Below, piece by piece: positions 36,724 through 46,265 of a stretch of 64,000 nt of DNA (the first letter of the stretch is position 1; each line of letters starts with the position of its first letter). The position numbers and the translations under genes are program-made. The notes under the pieces were generated by a model that saw only the letters and a list, made by a program, of their open reading frames with translations, made no database searches and had not been told where the DNA came from. Source of the DNA: Pantoea sp. Cy-639 (GTDB taxonomy: Bacteria; Pseudomonadota; Gammaproteobacteria; Pseudomonadales; Pseudomonadaceae). Where the stretch lies: assembly GCF_011752525.1 (NCBI RefSeq), contig NZ_VWXI01000002.1, forward strand, positions 186,001 through 250,000, in the 5' to 3' direction.

Positions 36724-37656
36724 TCAATAGCCCCGGGCGAACGCCACTTCCCCACGCAATGCCTGGCCCGCTGCGTAGGCTCGCGCATTCTCGACGAACA
36801 ACCGCACCATCGCCGCTGGCGAAGTGGGCGCCGAGCTGTGCCCGGTCAGCAGCAGCCCCCAGGCGGTCCAGAACGGATGACGCTGGGGCAGCGGTTCCTG
36901 GCGGCAGACATCGATCACCGCGCCCGCCAGGTGCCCTTGCTTGAGCGCCTCTACCAGGTCGGCGTCGACCACCGCAACGCCGCGCCCGGCATTGATGAAC
37001 AATGCGCTGGGCTGGAAGCACTTGAACAGCGTGGCGTCGTACAGGTCCTGGGTCGACGGTGTGTCGGGCAGCAGGTTGAGGACGTAGTCGGCCTGGCCGA
37101 CCATCCGCGGCAGTTGATCGAGCCCGGCCACCTCGACGAACGGCGCCTGCTCGCGGGCGCTGCTGGCGATGCCGTACAGCGTGACGCCGAACGGGGCGAG
37201 AAACTCGGCGACCCGCTGGCCGATATCACCGGTACCGACGATCAGCGCCCGACGCCCTTCCAGGGTGCGCCCCGGACGGTCATCCCAGCGCCGCTCGACC
37301 TGGCTGACCAGGCGCGACAGCACTTCGCGCTCGTGCACCAGCATGTAGGTGAGCATGTACTCGGCCATCACCTGGCCGAAGATCCCCACCGCCCGAGTCA
37401 GGCGGTAGTCGCGCGGCAGGCCCTTGGCCAGCAATGGCGTGACGCCGGCCCAGGTCGATTGCATCCAGTCCGGCTTGTGGCCTTGACGCAACAGGCTGGC
37501 CAGCAGGTCCGGCTGCCCCAGCCAGACCGGACAATCAGGGGCGAAGCGCGCCAGTTCGGCGGAGTCGCCACTGGTCAGGACCTCCAGGTCCGGTGCCGTC
37601 TCGCCCAGCAGGCGAGCGTAGTTGGCATGATCCTGTTCAGCGATCAGAACGCGCAT
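36724..37656 (-). CDS. D-2-hydroxyacid dehydrogenase (NAD-binding)
   Basis: A 310-residue NAD(P)-dependent oxidoreductase that reduces 2-oxoacids such as glyoxylate or hydroxypyruvate to D-hydroxyacids. The Rossmann motif reads IVGTGDIGQRVAEFLAPFG, followed by NLLPDTPSTQDLYD, the catalytic arginine segment FINAGRGVAVVD and the C-terminal catalytic-His segment LLTGHSSAPT. A start at 37656 (MRVLIAEQDHANYARLLGET) fits the family; an earlier frame has no ribosome site. Substrate specificity cannot be read. It stands alone between nitroreductase and ycgL. Confidence 0.87.
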   Translation of the reverse strand: MRVLIAEQDHANYARLLGETAPDLEVLTSGDSAELARFAPDCPVWLGQPDLLASLLRQGHKPDWMQSTWAGVTPLLAKGLPRDYRLTRAVGIFGQVMAEYMLTYMLVHEREVLSRLVSQVERRWDDRPGRTLEGRRALIVGTGDIGQRVAEFLAPFGVTLYGIASSAREQAPFVEVAGLDQLPRMVGQADYVLNLLPDTPSTQDLYDATLFKCFQPSALFINAGRGVAVVDADLVEALKQGHLAGAVIDVCRQEPLPQRHPFWTAWGLLLTGHSSAPTSPAAMVRLFVENARAYAAGQALRGEVAFARGY

Positions 37657-37730
37657 GTGAAACACAACCTTGGCAGACAACGAAAGCGGCCCGCCAGGCG
37701 GGCCACGCAATGAGGGAGACCGCGCCCGGA

Positions 37731-38024
37731 TCAGGCGGGGTCGTTGCGGCGCAGCAGCTCTTCGGGCAGGTGTTCGATGTAGTCGTCTTCCGGCGGCGGC
37801 ATCTGCAGGTGGTAACCCTGGTTGTCGAGGTTCTCCAGGACCTTGGCGATGTCCTCGCGGGCCAGCTTGCGCTCGGGACTGAGCACCAGGTCGAAGGCAT
37901 GCACCGGCGTGCCGAAGAACGGCAGCAAGGCTTCAGGCACGCGCTCCAGGCCTTCGGCCTTGAGCACGTAGAGGTACATCTCGTTCTTGCGAGGGCTCTT
38001 GTAGATCGAGCAAATGCGTTTCAT
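37731..38024 (-). CDS. YcgL-domain protein
   Basis: A 97-residue protein of the YcgL family (UPF0745/DUF709-type): [20 protein letters not shown], then [20 protein letters not shown] and a C-terminal [20 protein letters not shown]. The function is unknown, with a fold related to a small nucleic-acid-binding domain. Its ATG overlaps the rnd stop by four bases, so rnd and ycgL are one transcription unit, the same pairing seen across gammaproteobacteria. Confidence 0.9.
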   Translation of the reverse strand: MKRICSIYKSPRKNEMYLYVLKAEGLERVPEALLPFFGTPVHAFDLVLSPERKLAREDIAKVLENLDNQGYHLQMPPPEDDYIEHLPEELLRRNDPA

Positions 38025-39154
38025 CGGGAATCTCCGGCGCCCGCCAGGTCGTCCAGCAGGGCCTGGCCCATGCGTTCGCGGCGCCAGCCGCGCAACGTCT
38101 CGGGCAGTTGATAGGGGCCGTCGGGATAGCCGCTCTTGAGCAGGGCCTCGAGGGCTTTCTTGCGCAGCATCAGCTCCGGAGCGATGCCCAGCCGTTCGCC
38201 TTCGGCCTGGCCGATGGCACGCAGGCGCTTGAGGATGCCGGCGGCCTCGATCGGCAGTGGCTCGGGCAGCGGCTCGGGCCATTGTTCCTGGGGCAGGCTG
38301 GCGGCGCGCTTGATCAGTTGGATCAGGGTCTCGCCGTCCTGGCGGATGGTGCGCGGATGCATCTCGTCGATTTTCCCCAGGGCCGACGGCGAGTCGGGCT
38401 GGCTCTTGGCCATGGGCCACAACGAGTGTTCTTTCAGGATACGGTTGCGCGGCACGTCGCGGCTGCGGGCTTCACGTTCGCGCCAGACGCACAGCTCACG
38501 CAGCACCGCCAACTGCTGGCGACCGAGTTTCCAGGCCAGCTTGACGTCGCGGTAGAGGGTCTCGGGCTCGACTTCGCGACGCAGCGCGGCGACCAGCTCG
38601 GCACCGTCCTCCAGCACCCAGGCGTACTTGTCGTCCGACAGCCGCGGGCGCAGGCCGGTGAACAGCTCGGCCAGGTGCACGGCGTCTTCGGCGGCGTAGC
38701 TGACCTGGGTGTCCGACAGCGGGCGCTGCAGCCAATCGGAGCGAGTCTCGCCCTTCGGCAGGTCGATGCCCAGCACCTCATGGACCAGACGCGAATAGCC
38801 CATCGAGAAACCGATGTTCAGGTAGCCGGCGGCCAGTTGGGTGTCGAACAGCGGTTGCGGCAACTTGCCGGTCAGGCGCAGCAGCACTTCGAGGTCTTCG
38901 CTGCAGGCATGCAGCACCTTGACCACGCCGCTGTCTTCCAGCAGCCCGGCCAGCGGTTTCCAGTCACGGATCAACAAGGGGTCGATGAGGTAGGCGCGTT
39001 GCCCGTCGCCCACCTGGATCAGGCCGGCTTTCGGATAGAAGGTGTCGACCCGCATGAATTCGGTATCGAGCGCTACGAAGGGCAGTTCGTGCCAGCTTTG
39101 GCAGTGCTCGGCCAGGGTCTGGTCGTCACGGATCCAGTGAATTTCGATGGCCAC
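38021..39154 (-). CDS. rnd: Ribonuclease D
   Basis: 3'-5' exoribonuclease that trims tRNA and other stable RNA 3' ends. The 377 residues hold a DEDDy exonuclease domain followed by an HRDC domain. Exo I is [20 protein letters not shown] with Asp30 and Glu32; Exo II is [14 protein letters not shown]; Exo III is [14 protein letters not shown] with the Tyr. The HRDC domain starts about residue 210 ([20 protein letters not shown]). It overlaps ycgL by four bases. The start at 39154 gives the usual N-terminus. Confidence 0.93.
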   Translation of the reverse strand: MAIEIHWIRDDQTLAEHCQSWHELPFVALDTEFMRVDTFYPKAGLIQVGDGQRAYLIDPLLIRDWKPLAGLLEDSGVVKVLHACSEDLEVLLRLTGKLPQPLFDTQLAAGYLNIGFSMGYSRLVHEVLGIDLPKGETRSDWLQRPLSDTQVSYAAEDAVHLAELFTGLRPRLSDDKYAWVLEDGAELVAALRREVEPETLYRDVKLAWKLGRQQLAVLRELCVWREREARSRDVPRNRILKEHSLWPMAKSQPDSPSALGKIDEMHPRTIRQDGETLIQLIKRAASLPQEQWPEPLPEPLPIEAAGILKRLRAIGQAEGERLGIAPELMLRKKALEALLKSGYPDGPYQLPETLRGWRRERMGQALLDDLAGAGDSR

Positions 39155-39239
39155 GAGGCTCTCCCACTAACATTGGCGCGCAGTATATACGGCGCGGGCC
39201 CTACGGGTGAAACCTCGCGCCATCCATGGTGCTGTACGG

Positions 39240-40877
39240 TCAGCGTCCGGCGGTCAACCAAGGCCGGCAACTGGCGAACATGTCCAGCGATTGCTGGTAG
39301 ACCTCGGTGCGGACCTGCAACAGGCCGAGCATCGAGTGGAACAGGTTGTCCTGGGACAGCGGCGCGTCGCGCAGCCTGGCCAGGCAGTCGGTGTCCAGAC
39401 CGAAGTCCTGCTTGTAGCTGTCGGAGAACCAGGTCAGCAACGGCACGTGCTTCTGCTGGTCCGGGGCAATGGCATAGGGCGTGCCATGCAGGAACAGGTT
39501 GTACTCGCCCAGCGACTCGCCATGGTCGGACAGATAGATCATCGCCGTGTCGACCTTGTCCTGCTTGCTGCGCAGCGTGTCGATCAGCGACGACAGCACC
39601 TTGTCGGTATAGGCCAGGGTGTTGTCGTAGCCGTTGACGATCTCCTCGTCGCTGCACTGGTTCAGGGCATTGCTGCGGCAGACCGGGGTGAACGGCTCGG
39701 CGCCCTGCGGATAACGCTTGAAGTACTCGGGGCCGTGGCTGCCCATCTGGTGCAGCACCAGCACGGTGTCCTTGTCGAGATTGTCGATCAGCTCGCCCAG
39801 GCCCTGCAGGAGGATCTCGTCGTGGCATTCGCCGTCGCCGCACAGGGTCGGATCCTTGAGGTTGCTGAGGTCGATGAACTGCACGCGGTCGCAGGTGCCC
39901 TTGCACCCGGACTGGTTATCGCGCCACTGCACGGCCAGGCCGGCGCGCTGGAGGATATCGAGCAAGCCTTCACGGTTCTTCGCCACGCTGGCGACATAGT
40001 CCTTGCGGCCCATGCCGGAGAACATGCACGGCACCGACACGGCGGTCTCGGTGCCGCAGGAATGCACGTCGGTAAAGCTCAGCAGGCCATTTTCCTGCGC
40101 CAGCTTCGGCGTGGTGTCGCGCTCATAGCCCAGCAGGCCGAAGTTCTGCGCCCGGGCACTCTCGCCCACCACCAGCACGGTCAGCGACTTGCGCTCATGA
40201 CGCTGCCAGGCGGCATCCCGATGGGCATCCTCGCCATAGCTCTGGAACGGCTGCGCGGCACTGCCGATCTGTTCACGGACATAACCGATGGAGGCGCCGA
40301 CGACGTTGCTCGGCGTCAGCATCAGGCGCAGCTCATGATGATTGCGCAGCAACGACGACAACCCCTGGTAGTTGACCAGCGCCACCGAGGCCAACGCCGC
40401 CAGGCAGGCGCCGCTGACCACCAGCTTGCCCAGCAGGTCGCGCTGCCAGGGACGATAGTCGATCTTCACTTTCCACAGCACCAGCGAAGGCACTACCCCC
40501 AGCAGCAGGATATAGAGCGCAAACTTGATCGACAGCAGGTCCCGGACTTCCGCGGCATTGGTTTCGGCGACATTGCGAAACATGCCGGCATCAATAAGCA
40601 CGCCATATTGATTCATGAAGTAGGCAACACCGGCACCGCTCATGAACAGCAGCACAAGTACCGGTTTCAAAACATACCGGAAGGCCAGCAGGGTGAGCAC
40701 CAGGTTGAACGCGAACAGCATCAGCACGGCAAACGCCAGCCCCAGCCACAGCCCTACCATGCCTGGCGGCACGATGGATTCGAGGTGTTCCCAGAGAAAC
40801 GTGTTGAGGCCAATCAGCAGGTAAAGACTGGCCAGCAGCGTGACCCATTCAGTCCGCAGGGATTTGAATTTCAGCAT
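39240..40877 (-). CDS. eptA: Lipid A phosphoethanolamine transferase EptA-like
   Basis: A 545-residue inner-membrane enzyme that adds phosphoethanolamine to lipid A, lowering affinity for polymyxins. Five N-terminal membrane helices (about residues 10-175) precede a periplasmic sulfatase-fold domain. Zinc-site and catalytic motifs are VLVVGESARAQNFGLLGYER, SCGTETAVSVPCMFS with the catalytic threonine region at 276-278, QMGSHGPEYF and YLSDHGESLGEYNLFLHGTP. Cysteine pairs for disulfides are present (SGCKGTCD, LCGDGECHDE). No two-component regulator is adjacent, unlike some eptA loci. Confidence 0.9.
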   Translation of the reverse strand: MLKFKSLRTEWVTLLASLYLLIGLNTFLWEHLESIVPPGMVGLWLGLAFAVLMLFAFNLVLTLLAFRYVLKPVLVLLFMSGAGVAYFMNQYGVLIDAGMFRNVAETNAAEVRDLLSIKFALYILLLGVVPSLVLWKVKIDYRPWQRDLLGKLVVSGACLAALASVALVNYQGLSSLLRNHHELRLMLTPSNVVGASIGYVREQIGSAAQPFQSYGEDAHRDAAWQRHERKSLTVLVVGESARAQNFGLLGYERDTTPKLAQENGLLSFTDVHSCGTETAVSVPCMFSGMGRKDYVASVAKNREGLLDILQRAGLAVQWRDNQSGCKGTCDRVQFIDLSNLKDPTLCGDGECHDEILLQGLGELIDNLDKDTVLVLHQMGSHGPEYFKRYPQGAEPFTPVCRSNALNQCSDEEIVNGYDNTLAYTDKVLSSLIDTLRSKQDKVDTAMIYLSDHGESLGEYNLFLHGTPYAIAPDQQKHVPLLTWFSDSYKQDFGLDTDCLARLRDAPLSQDNLFHSMLGLLQVRTEVYQQSLDMFASCRPWLTAGR

Positions 40878-40976
40878 GGCATTCGCAGGTGGAGTTCATC
40901 GACAACCAACGCGCCCGCGCGGGCACGTGGGAAAACTGGCGGAACTCTAGGAAGCGCTGCATCAATTTTTTGTGAA

Positions 40977-41010
40977 AAAGACGCCAACAAATTGCCGCGC
41001 CGGCGTCTTT
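40977..41010 (-). terminator. Intrinsic terminator after the CHMI gene
   Basis: AAAGACGCC (40977-40985) pairs with GGCGTCTTT (41002-41010), giving a nine-base stem. On the minus strand the stem is followed by TTTTTCACAAAAAATT. It lies 44 bases beyond the CHMI stop. A second small hairpin, ACGCTT-CATT-AAGCGT, stands at 41034-41049. Confidence 0.65.
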
Positions 41011-41053
41011 CATCAAATTTAATGATTAAAGATACGCTTCATTAAGCGTGTAT

Positions 41054-41419
41054 TCAGCCAGGCAGGTGCTGTTTTGCGTAGGCGTCGCGGTCGATATCCA
41101 GCACTTCCACGCACAACTGGATATCCAGTCCGTCCTGCGCGGGAATGGCGCCCTGCAGCACCTTGAGCAACGCGCCGGAGAGCTGTTTCTTCACCTCCGG
41201 CGAGCGGCCGCTGAGGATCGCCAGGCGCACGTGGGCGAACGCGCGGTCACCGTCAGCGGTACCGATGCGGTAGCGGGAGAACCTCTGCGCGCGGCTCTTG
41301 ATGTCCAGCTCATCGGCGAATTGGCCACTGGCGACCAGGGCATGGTTCAGGCGCATGAGCAGCACATCGACATCCAGGTCGCCAAGGCTGTCGCTGTATT
41401 CGAGGTTCAGGTGAGGCAT
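41054..41419 (-). CDS. 5-carboxymethyl-2-hydroxymuconate isomerase family protein
   Basis: A 121-residue tautomerase-superfamily protein of the CHMI (HpaF) family. It begins MPHLNLEYSDSLGDL, exposing the catalytic N-terminal Pro once Met is removed, and carries the typical RYRIGTADGDRAFAHVRLAI and SPEVKKQLSGALLKVL segments. CHMI isomerises a homoprotocatechuate breakdown intermediate, but no other hpa genes are here, so this orphan copy may have another keto-enol substrate. It is followed by a terminator. Confidence 0.85.
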   Translation of the reverse strand: MPHLNLEYSDSLGDLDVDVLLMRLNHALVASGQFADELDIKSRAQRFSRYRIGTADGDRAFAHVRLAILSGRSPEVKKQLSGALLKVLQGAIPAQDGLDIQLCVEVLDIDRDAYAKQHLPG

Positions 41420-41536
41420 GGTGCGGGTTCCGGTGACGGGAGAGATGCCAGAAGCCTACCTGCAGTCCCGCAATCACGCAAAGGCGGCTATCCTCATGGT
41501 TCAGGCCCGATCGCCAACCCTGACAGAGGTGAAGAA

Positions 41537-41773
41537 ATGCCAGTCCCGCACGATCTGCTCGCTGACCTGCACATTACCGCTGAGAAGTTCCAGGCACTTA
41601 TCGACAAGGACCACGACCTGCACAAGCTGCACAAGGAATACAACGCCAAGGACAAGGAAGTGGAAGCCGCCGAAGGCAACAGCAGCACCGACGACACCAT
41701 CAACCGGTTGCGCAAGGAGCGGTTGCTGATCAAGGACAAGATCGAACGGATCGTCCACCCGCCCAAATCCTGA
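41537..41773 (+). CDS. YdcH-family protein (DUF465)
   Basis: A 78-residue helical hairpin protein of the DUF465/YdcH family: HDLLADLHITAEKFQALIDK, DHDLHKLHKEYNAKDKEVE and the conserved C-terminal INRLRKERLLIKDKIERIV. The two heptad-rich helices form an antiparallel coiled coil. Function is unknown. The ATG at 41537 follows GAGGTG; the longer upstream frame is not protein-like. A palindromic repeat follows the stop. Confidence 0.88.
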   Translation: MPVPHDLLADLHITAEKFQALIDKDHDLHKLHKEYNAKDKEVEAAEGNSSTDDTINRLRKERLLIKDKIERIVHPPKS

Positions 41774-41793
41774 ATTCCCGCCTGCAAACGTCC

Positions 41794-41840
41794 TGTAGGA
41801 GCCGGCCTTGCCGGCGAACACCGGCAAGGCTGGCCCCTAC
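41794..41840. repeat. GTAGGAGCC-type palindrome, probable bidirectional terminator
   Basis: GTAGGAGCCGGCCTTGCCGG pairs almost perfectly with CCGGCAAGGCTGGCCCCTAC around CGAACA. It is the second copy of the element at 17627 and sits between the convergent ydcH and trans-sulfuration genes. Confidence 0.8.
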
Positions 41841-41859
41841 GGTACGCAATACCAGTCGG

Positions 41860-43029
41860 TCAAGACTGGGCCGAGGCATTCAAGGCTGCGTCCAGATCCT
41901 CGATCAGGTCACGATAGTCCTCGATGCCCACCGACAGTCGCAGCAGGTTCTCGCTGATCCCCATCACCCCCTTCTGCTCCGGGCTGAGAGAGTTGTGCGA
42001 CATGCTCCAGGAGTGGTTGATCATGCTCTCCACCCCACCCAGCGAGTCGGCCAGGACGAAAATCTGCAACGCCTCGACCAGGCGATTGACCGCCGCCCGA
42101 TCCCCCTTGATACGCAATGCCACCACCGCGCCGCCGGTGCGCATCTGGCGCTGGCACAGCGCATGCTGCGGGTGGCTCTCCAATCCTGGGTAGTACACCT
42201 GCTCGACCTGCGGGTGCTGCTCGAGGAACCGCGCCACACGCAGGGCGTTGGCACTCTGGCGCTCCATGCGCACATCCAGGGTCTTCAGCCCGCGCAGAGC
42301 CAGGTAGCAATCGAACGGTCCCTGGATCGCCCCCACCGCCATGCTGATCCTGCGCAGCCGCGCCAGCAGTGCGTGGTTGCCCGCCACCACCACGCCGCCG
42401 GTCAGGTCGGAGTGGCCACCGATGTACTTGCTCGCCGAATGCATCACCAGGTCGACACCAAGGGTGATCGGCTGCTGGTTCCACGGCGAGCAGAAGGTGT
42501 TGTCGATGCAGGTCATGATGCCGCGTTCGCGGGCCAGGCCGCACAGTGCCTTGATGTCCACCAGGTGCAGCAGCGGGTTGGTCGGTGACTCGATCCAGAT
42601 CAGCTGGGTCTCGGGGCGGATCGCGGCGGCCACCGCCGCCAGGTCGTTGAGGTCGACATAGGTGGTGGTCAGGCCCGAGGTACGCCCACGGTAGTCTTCC
42701 AGTAGACGGAAAGTGCCGCCGTAGACACCGTTCATCACCACCACATGGGCATCCTTGGACAGCAGCTCGAGCACCGTGGCGGTGGCGCTGACGCCCGACG
42801 CGCAAGCAACTGCACCCACCCCTTCCTCCAACGCCGCGACGCAGGTCTCGTAGGCGTGCCGGGTAGGGTTGCTGACGCGGCTGTAGGCATATTCAGGGTT
42901 GTCGTCCAAGCCACGCTTGATGAACGAACTGGAAGTGACGATGGCCGGGAAGATGGCATTGTCGGCGACGCTGGATTGCTCGCCGGCGTGAATGGTGCGG
43001 GTGGCGAAATTGCGCGGCTTTTCGGACAT
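41860..43029 (-). CDS. Trans-sulfuration PLP enzyme (cystathionine gamma-synthase / methionine gamma-lyase family)
   Basis: A 389-residue Cys/Met-metabolism PLP enzyme. Residues binding PLP and substrate are in AYSRVSNPTRHAYETCVAAL, ASGVSATATVLELL, and the PLP lysine Lys201 in MHSASKYIGGHSDLTGG; SLGGVESMINHSWSMSH is the C-terminal specificity loop. This could be cystathionine gamma-synthase, a lyase or O-acetylhomoserine sulfhydrylase, and sequence alone does not decide. It is divergent from an Lrp-family gene, a link found with amino-acid-degrading lyases. The start at 43029 is uncertain (43041 is in frame); neither has a strong ribosome site. Confidence 0.88.
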   Translation of the reverse strand: MSEKPRNFATRTIHAGEQSSVADNAIFPAIVTSSSFIKRGLDDNPEYAYSRVSNPTRHAYETCVAALEEGVGAVACASGVSATATVLELLSKDAHVVVMNGVYGGTFRLLEDYRGRTSGLTTTYVDLNDLAAVAAAIRPETQLIWIESPTNPLLHLVDIKALCGLARERGIMTCIDNTFCSPWNQQPITLGVDLVMHSASKYIGGHSDLTGGVVVAGNHALLARLRRISMAVGAIQGPFDCYLALRGLKTLDVRMERQSANALRVARFLEQHPQVEQVYYPGLESHPQHALCQRQMRTGGAVVALRIKGDRAAVNRLVEALQIFVLADSLGGVESMINHSWSMSHNSLSPEQKGVMGISENLLRLSVGIEDYRDLIEDLDAALNASAQS

Positions 43030-43194
43030 GGTCGGGCCCATAGGCTGAGGGTGGGGAGCCGCCACTATCTCATATCCGCCAGCGCTCGACGCCTGCGCAA
43101 TCAACGTGCTGCCCCGCCACCGAAAAAAGGTTTCAAACAGTACTTCACGCCGCTAATCTCGGAAAATCTTCCCTTTTCAGAGCCAAGCGACGAC

Positions 43195-43653
43195 ATGGAC
43201 AGTTTCGACCAGCACATCCTTACCCTGCTCCAGCGTGACGCGTCGATTTCCCTCAAGGACCTGGCCGAGGCGGTCAACCTCTCGACCACCCCGTGCTGGA
43301 AACGGGTCAAGCGCCTGGAAGAAGAAGGCTACATCCGCAGCCGCGTCGCCCTGCTCGACCCCGAACGCCTGGGCCTGGGCCTCACCGTGTTCGTCCAGCT
43401 CAAGACCCAGCGCCACGACAGCGCCTGGCTGGCCCAGTTCGCCGCCACGGTGACGGCGTTCGAGGAGGTGATGGAGGTGTACCGCATGTCCGGCGACTGG
43501 GACTACATGCTGCGTGTAGTGGTCGGCGACATCGCCACCTACGACCGTTTCTACAAGAAGCTGATCACCAGTACCGACGGGCTGTCGAACATCACCTCGA
43601 GCTTCGCCATGGAGCAGATGAAGTACACCACGGCCTATCCGGTGAATCGCTGA
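43195..43653 (+). CDS. Lrp/AsnC-family transcription regulator
   Basis: A 152-residue regulator: N-terminal winged helix (DQHILTLLQRDASISLKDLA with the recognition segment NLSTTPCWKRVKRLEEEGYI) and a C-terminal RAM domain for amino-acid binding (VMEVYRMSGDWDYMLRVVVG). The start at 43195 begins the HTH directly. The divergent trans-sulfuration gene is the obvious target, 165 bases away; the inferred effector is a sulfur or branched-chain amino acid. It resembles the BkdR/Lrp subgroup but is too short to tell. Confidence 0.92.
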   Translation: MDSFDQHILTLLQRDASISLKDLAEAVNLSTTPCWKRVKRLEEEGYIRSRVALLDPERLGLGLTVFVQLKTQRHDSAWLAQFAATVTAFEEVMEVYRMSGDWDYMLRVVVGDIATYDRFYKKLITSTDGLSNITSSFAMEQMKYTTAYPVNR

Positions 43654-43693
43654 GCGACCCTCGGGGTGATGCGCGAGCAGACTCCCGTACGAC

Positions 43694-46024
43694 TCATTCC
43701 CCGCTGTTGATCGTCTCGATCCGATTACTGGCGCGGGCCTTCTCCAGCCTGATCGCCACGAACTTCGAAGTTGGCGTGTAGGTGCCCTCGCCGTAGCTTT
43801 CCAACGGCACCAGCGGGTTGGTCTCCGGATAGTAGGCCGCCGCCTGGCCGGGCGGCAGGTCGTAGGACACCAGGCGGAAGCCCGACACCCGTCGCTCGCG
43901 GCCATCCTCCCACAACGACACCATGTCCACCTGCTCGCCCGGCTCGAAGCCCAGGCGACGAATATCGGCCTCGTTGACGAACACCACTTCGCGCAGGCCG
44001 AACACCCCGCGATAACGGTCGTCCAGGCCGTACAGGGTAGTGTTGTACTGATCATGCGAACGCAGGGTCTGCAGGATCAGGTCCGGCTTGTCGCCACGGG
44101 CCAGCACCTTGGCATTGACCAGTTGCTCGGGCAGTTGGCTCGGGGTGAAGCGCGCCTTGCCCGTGGCGGTGCGGAAATTGCGCTCGGCGGCATTGTTGCC
44201 CAGGTGGAAACCGCCCGGGTGCTGCAGACGCTCGTTGAAGTCGCTGAAGCCGGGGATGACATCGGCGATCAGTTCACGAATGCGCCCGTAGTCGGCGATG
44301 ACATGCTCCCAGTCGATCGGTCGATCGCCCAAGGTGGCCTTGGCCATACCGGCGACAATCGCCGGCTCCGAGCGCAACAGCGGCGAGCGCGGTTTCAGTT
44401 GGCCGTGGGAGATGTGCACCATGCTGAAGGTGTCCTCCACGGTCACGCCCTGTGGCCCCTCGGCCTGCAGGTCGATCTCGGTACGGCCCAGACACGGCAG
44501 GATCAGCGCGTCGCGGCCGGTGACCAGGTGCGAGCGGTTGAGCTTGGTCGAGATCTGCACGGTCAGCGCGCAATTGCGCAGCGCCGCGTGGGTGCGCGGG
44601 GTGTCCGGGGTGGCCTGGGCAAAATTGCCGCCCAGTCCGATGAACACCTTGGCACGCTGCTCCTCCATGGCCTTGATCGCCAGCACGGCGTTATGACCAT
44701 GCTCGCGCGGCACCTTGAACTGGAAGCGCTTTTCGATGGCATCGAGCAACTGTGCCTTGGGCTTCTCGTCGATGCCCATGGTGCGGTCGCCCTGCACGTT
44801 GCTGTGGCCACGCACCGGCGACAGACCGGCGCCCGGCTTGCCGACATTGCCGCGCAACAACTGCAGGTTGACGATCTCCTGCACGGTCGGCACCGAATGA
44901 CGGTGCTGGGTCACGCCCATCGCCCAGCACATGATCACCCGCTCGGCCTTGCGGTACATGCGCGCGGCCAGTTCGATCTCGGCCTTGCTCAGGCCGGACT
45001 GCTCGATGATATGTGCCCAGGGCGTGGCATCCACGACGTCGAGGTAGGCGTCGACGCCGCTGGTATGTTCGGCGATGAAGGCATGGTCGAACACCGCCGG
45101 CAGGCCATTGGCCTTGGCCTCGCGCTCCCACTGCAGGAGAAACTTGGCGATACCGCGCATCGCCGCCATGTCCCCGCCCAGGGCCGGGCGGAAGTAGGCG
45201 GTGTTGGTCGGCTCGGAGCCGTTGCTGAGCATCTCGAACGGGTGCTGTGGATGCTGGAAGCGCTCCAGGCCACGCTCCTTGAGCGGATTGAAACAGACTA
45301 CCTGGGCCCCGCGCTTGACCGCTTCGCGCAGCGGTTCGAGCATGCGCGGGTGGTTGGTCCCGGGGTTCTGGCCAATGACGAAGATCGCATCGGCCAGCTC
45401 CAGGTCATGGAACACCACGGTGCCCTTGCCGACGCCGAGGGTGTCGCTCATGCCCACGCCGCTGGCCTCGTGGCACATGTTCGAGCAGTCGGGGAAGTTG
45501 TTGGTGCCATAGGCGCGGACGAACAACTGATAGAGGAACGCTGCCTCGTTGCTGGCCCGGCCCGAGGTGTAGAACTCGGCCTGGTCGGGCGACTCGAGAG
45601 CGTTGAGGTGCTGGGCGATCAGCGCGAAGGCCTGTTCCCAACTGGTCTCGACATAGTGGTCGGTGGTCGCGTCGTAGCGCATCGGGTGAGTCAGGCGCCC
45701 CTGGTACTCGAGCCAGTAGTCGGTCTGCTCGAGCAGCGCGCTGACACTGTAGCGGGCGAAGAAATCCGGGTCCACCGAGCGGCCGGTGGCCTCCCAGTTG
45801 ACCGCCTTGGCGCCGTTCTCGCAGAACTTGACCATGTCGCTTTCCGGCGACTCGCCCCAGGCGCAGCCCGGGCAGTCGAAGCCGCCGTTCTGGTTGGTCT
45901 TGAGCATGGCCCGCAGGTTCTTGAAGGCGTTCTCGCTGCCCAGCCAGCTCTTGGTCACGCTCTTGAGCGCGCCCCAGCCGGCCGCTGGCCCCTTGTAGTC
46001 CCTGATGTGTTCGTCCTGGCTCAT
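43694..46024 (-). CDS. FdhF/YdeP-family molybdopterin oxidoreductase
   Basis: A 776-residue molybdopterin enzyme related to formate dehydrogenase H. Molybdopterin motifs are plain: EFYTSGRASNEAAFLYQLFV, NFPDCSNMCHEASGVGMSD near the metal-ligand position, FVIGQNPGTNHPRML, VGKPGAGLSPVRGHSNVQGD and VFIGLGGNFAQATPDTPRTH; the C-terminal beta-barrel begins about residue 640 (LILQTLRSHDQYNTTLYGLD). The N-terminal CPGCAW pair is the YdeP-type remnant, without the four-Cys Fe-S motif. The natural substrate is uncertain; members have been linked to acid resistance. No fdhD is in the window. It is divergent from moaA. Confidence 0.9.
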   Translation of the reverse strand: MSQDEHIRDYKGPAAGWGALKSVTKSWLGSENAFKNLRAMLKTNQNGGFDCPGCAWGESPESDMVKFCENGAKAVNWEATGRSVDPDFFARYSVSALLEQTDYWLEYQGRLTHPMRYDATTDHYVETSWEQAFALIAQHLNALESPDQAEFYTSGRASNEAAFLYQLFVRAYGTNNFPDCSNMCHEASGVGMSDTLGVGKGTVVFHDLELADAIFVIGQNPGTNHPRMLEPLREAVKRGAQVVCFNPLKERGLERFQHPQHPFEMLSNGSEPTNTAYFRPALGGDMAAMRGIAKFLLQWEREAKANGLPAVFDHAFIAEHTSGVDAYLDVVDATPWAHIIEQSGLSKAEIELAARMYRKAERVIMCWAMGVTQHRHSVPTVQEIVNLQLLRGNVGKPGAGLSPVRGHSNVQGDRTMGIDEKPKAQLLDAIEKRFQFKVPREHGHNAVLAIKAMEEQRAKVFIGLGGNFAQATPDTPRTHAALRNCALTVQISTKLNRSHLVTGRDALILPCLGRTEIDLQAEGPQGVTVEDTFSMVHISHGQLKPRSPLLRSEPAIVAGMAKATLGDRPIDWEHVIADYGRIRELIADVIPGFSDFNERLQHPGGFHLGNNAAERNFRTATGKARFTPSQLPEQLVNAKVLARGDKPDLILQTLRSHDQYNTTLYGLDDRYRGVFGLREVVFVNEADIRRLGFEPGEQVDMVSLWEDGRERRVSGFRLVSYDLPPGQAAAYYPETNPLVPLESYGEGTYTPTSKFVAIRLEKARASNRIETINSGE

Positions 46025-46196
46025 GCTCTCTAGATTCCCGCGCGGTGTTTTCTAAAGCCTAAGAAGCCCCCCGGACAGCGTCCAATCGAAATAAGTGAAG
46101 GCGTGATAAACGGTTTCGATCACGGCATGCAGGCCTCGCCATTCGTGGCGTGCAGCCGTGATAGAGGAGACTGATCGAACAGTCGGGGAAAGCAAT

Positions 46197-46223
46197 TTGA
46201 CGGCACTGGACGCAGGTTATAGC
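46197..46223 (+). promoter_or_regulatory. Possible sigma-70 promoter of moaA
   Basis: TTGACG (46197-46202) and TATAGC (46218-46223) are separated by 15 bases, a short spacer, about 42 bases before the moaA start. The intergenic region from 46025 to 46265 otherwise holds no gene; no convincing molybdenum-cofactor riboswitch could be traced by eye. Confidence 0.35.
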
Positions 46224-46265
46224 TTGAACCTTGTCTGCGGCACTGCGCCGCCTCACCCCTTGCCT

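Noticed and set aside
44054-46033. A 659-codon plus-strand frame across the molybdopterin oxidoreductase
   Set aside because: Antisense to an intact 776-residue enzyme; no recognisable motif or ribosome site.
46025-46265. Molybdenum-cofactor riboswitch ahead of moaA
   Set aside because: The 240-base gap is long enough but no multi-stem pattern could be recognised by eye; needs a covariance-model search.
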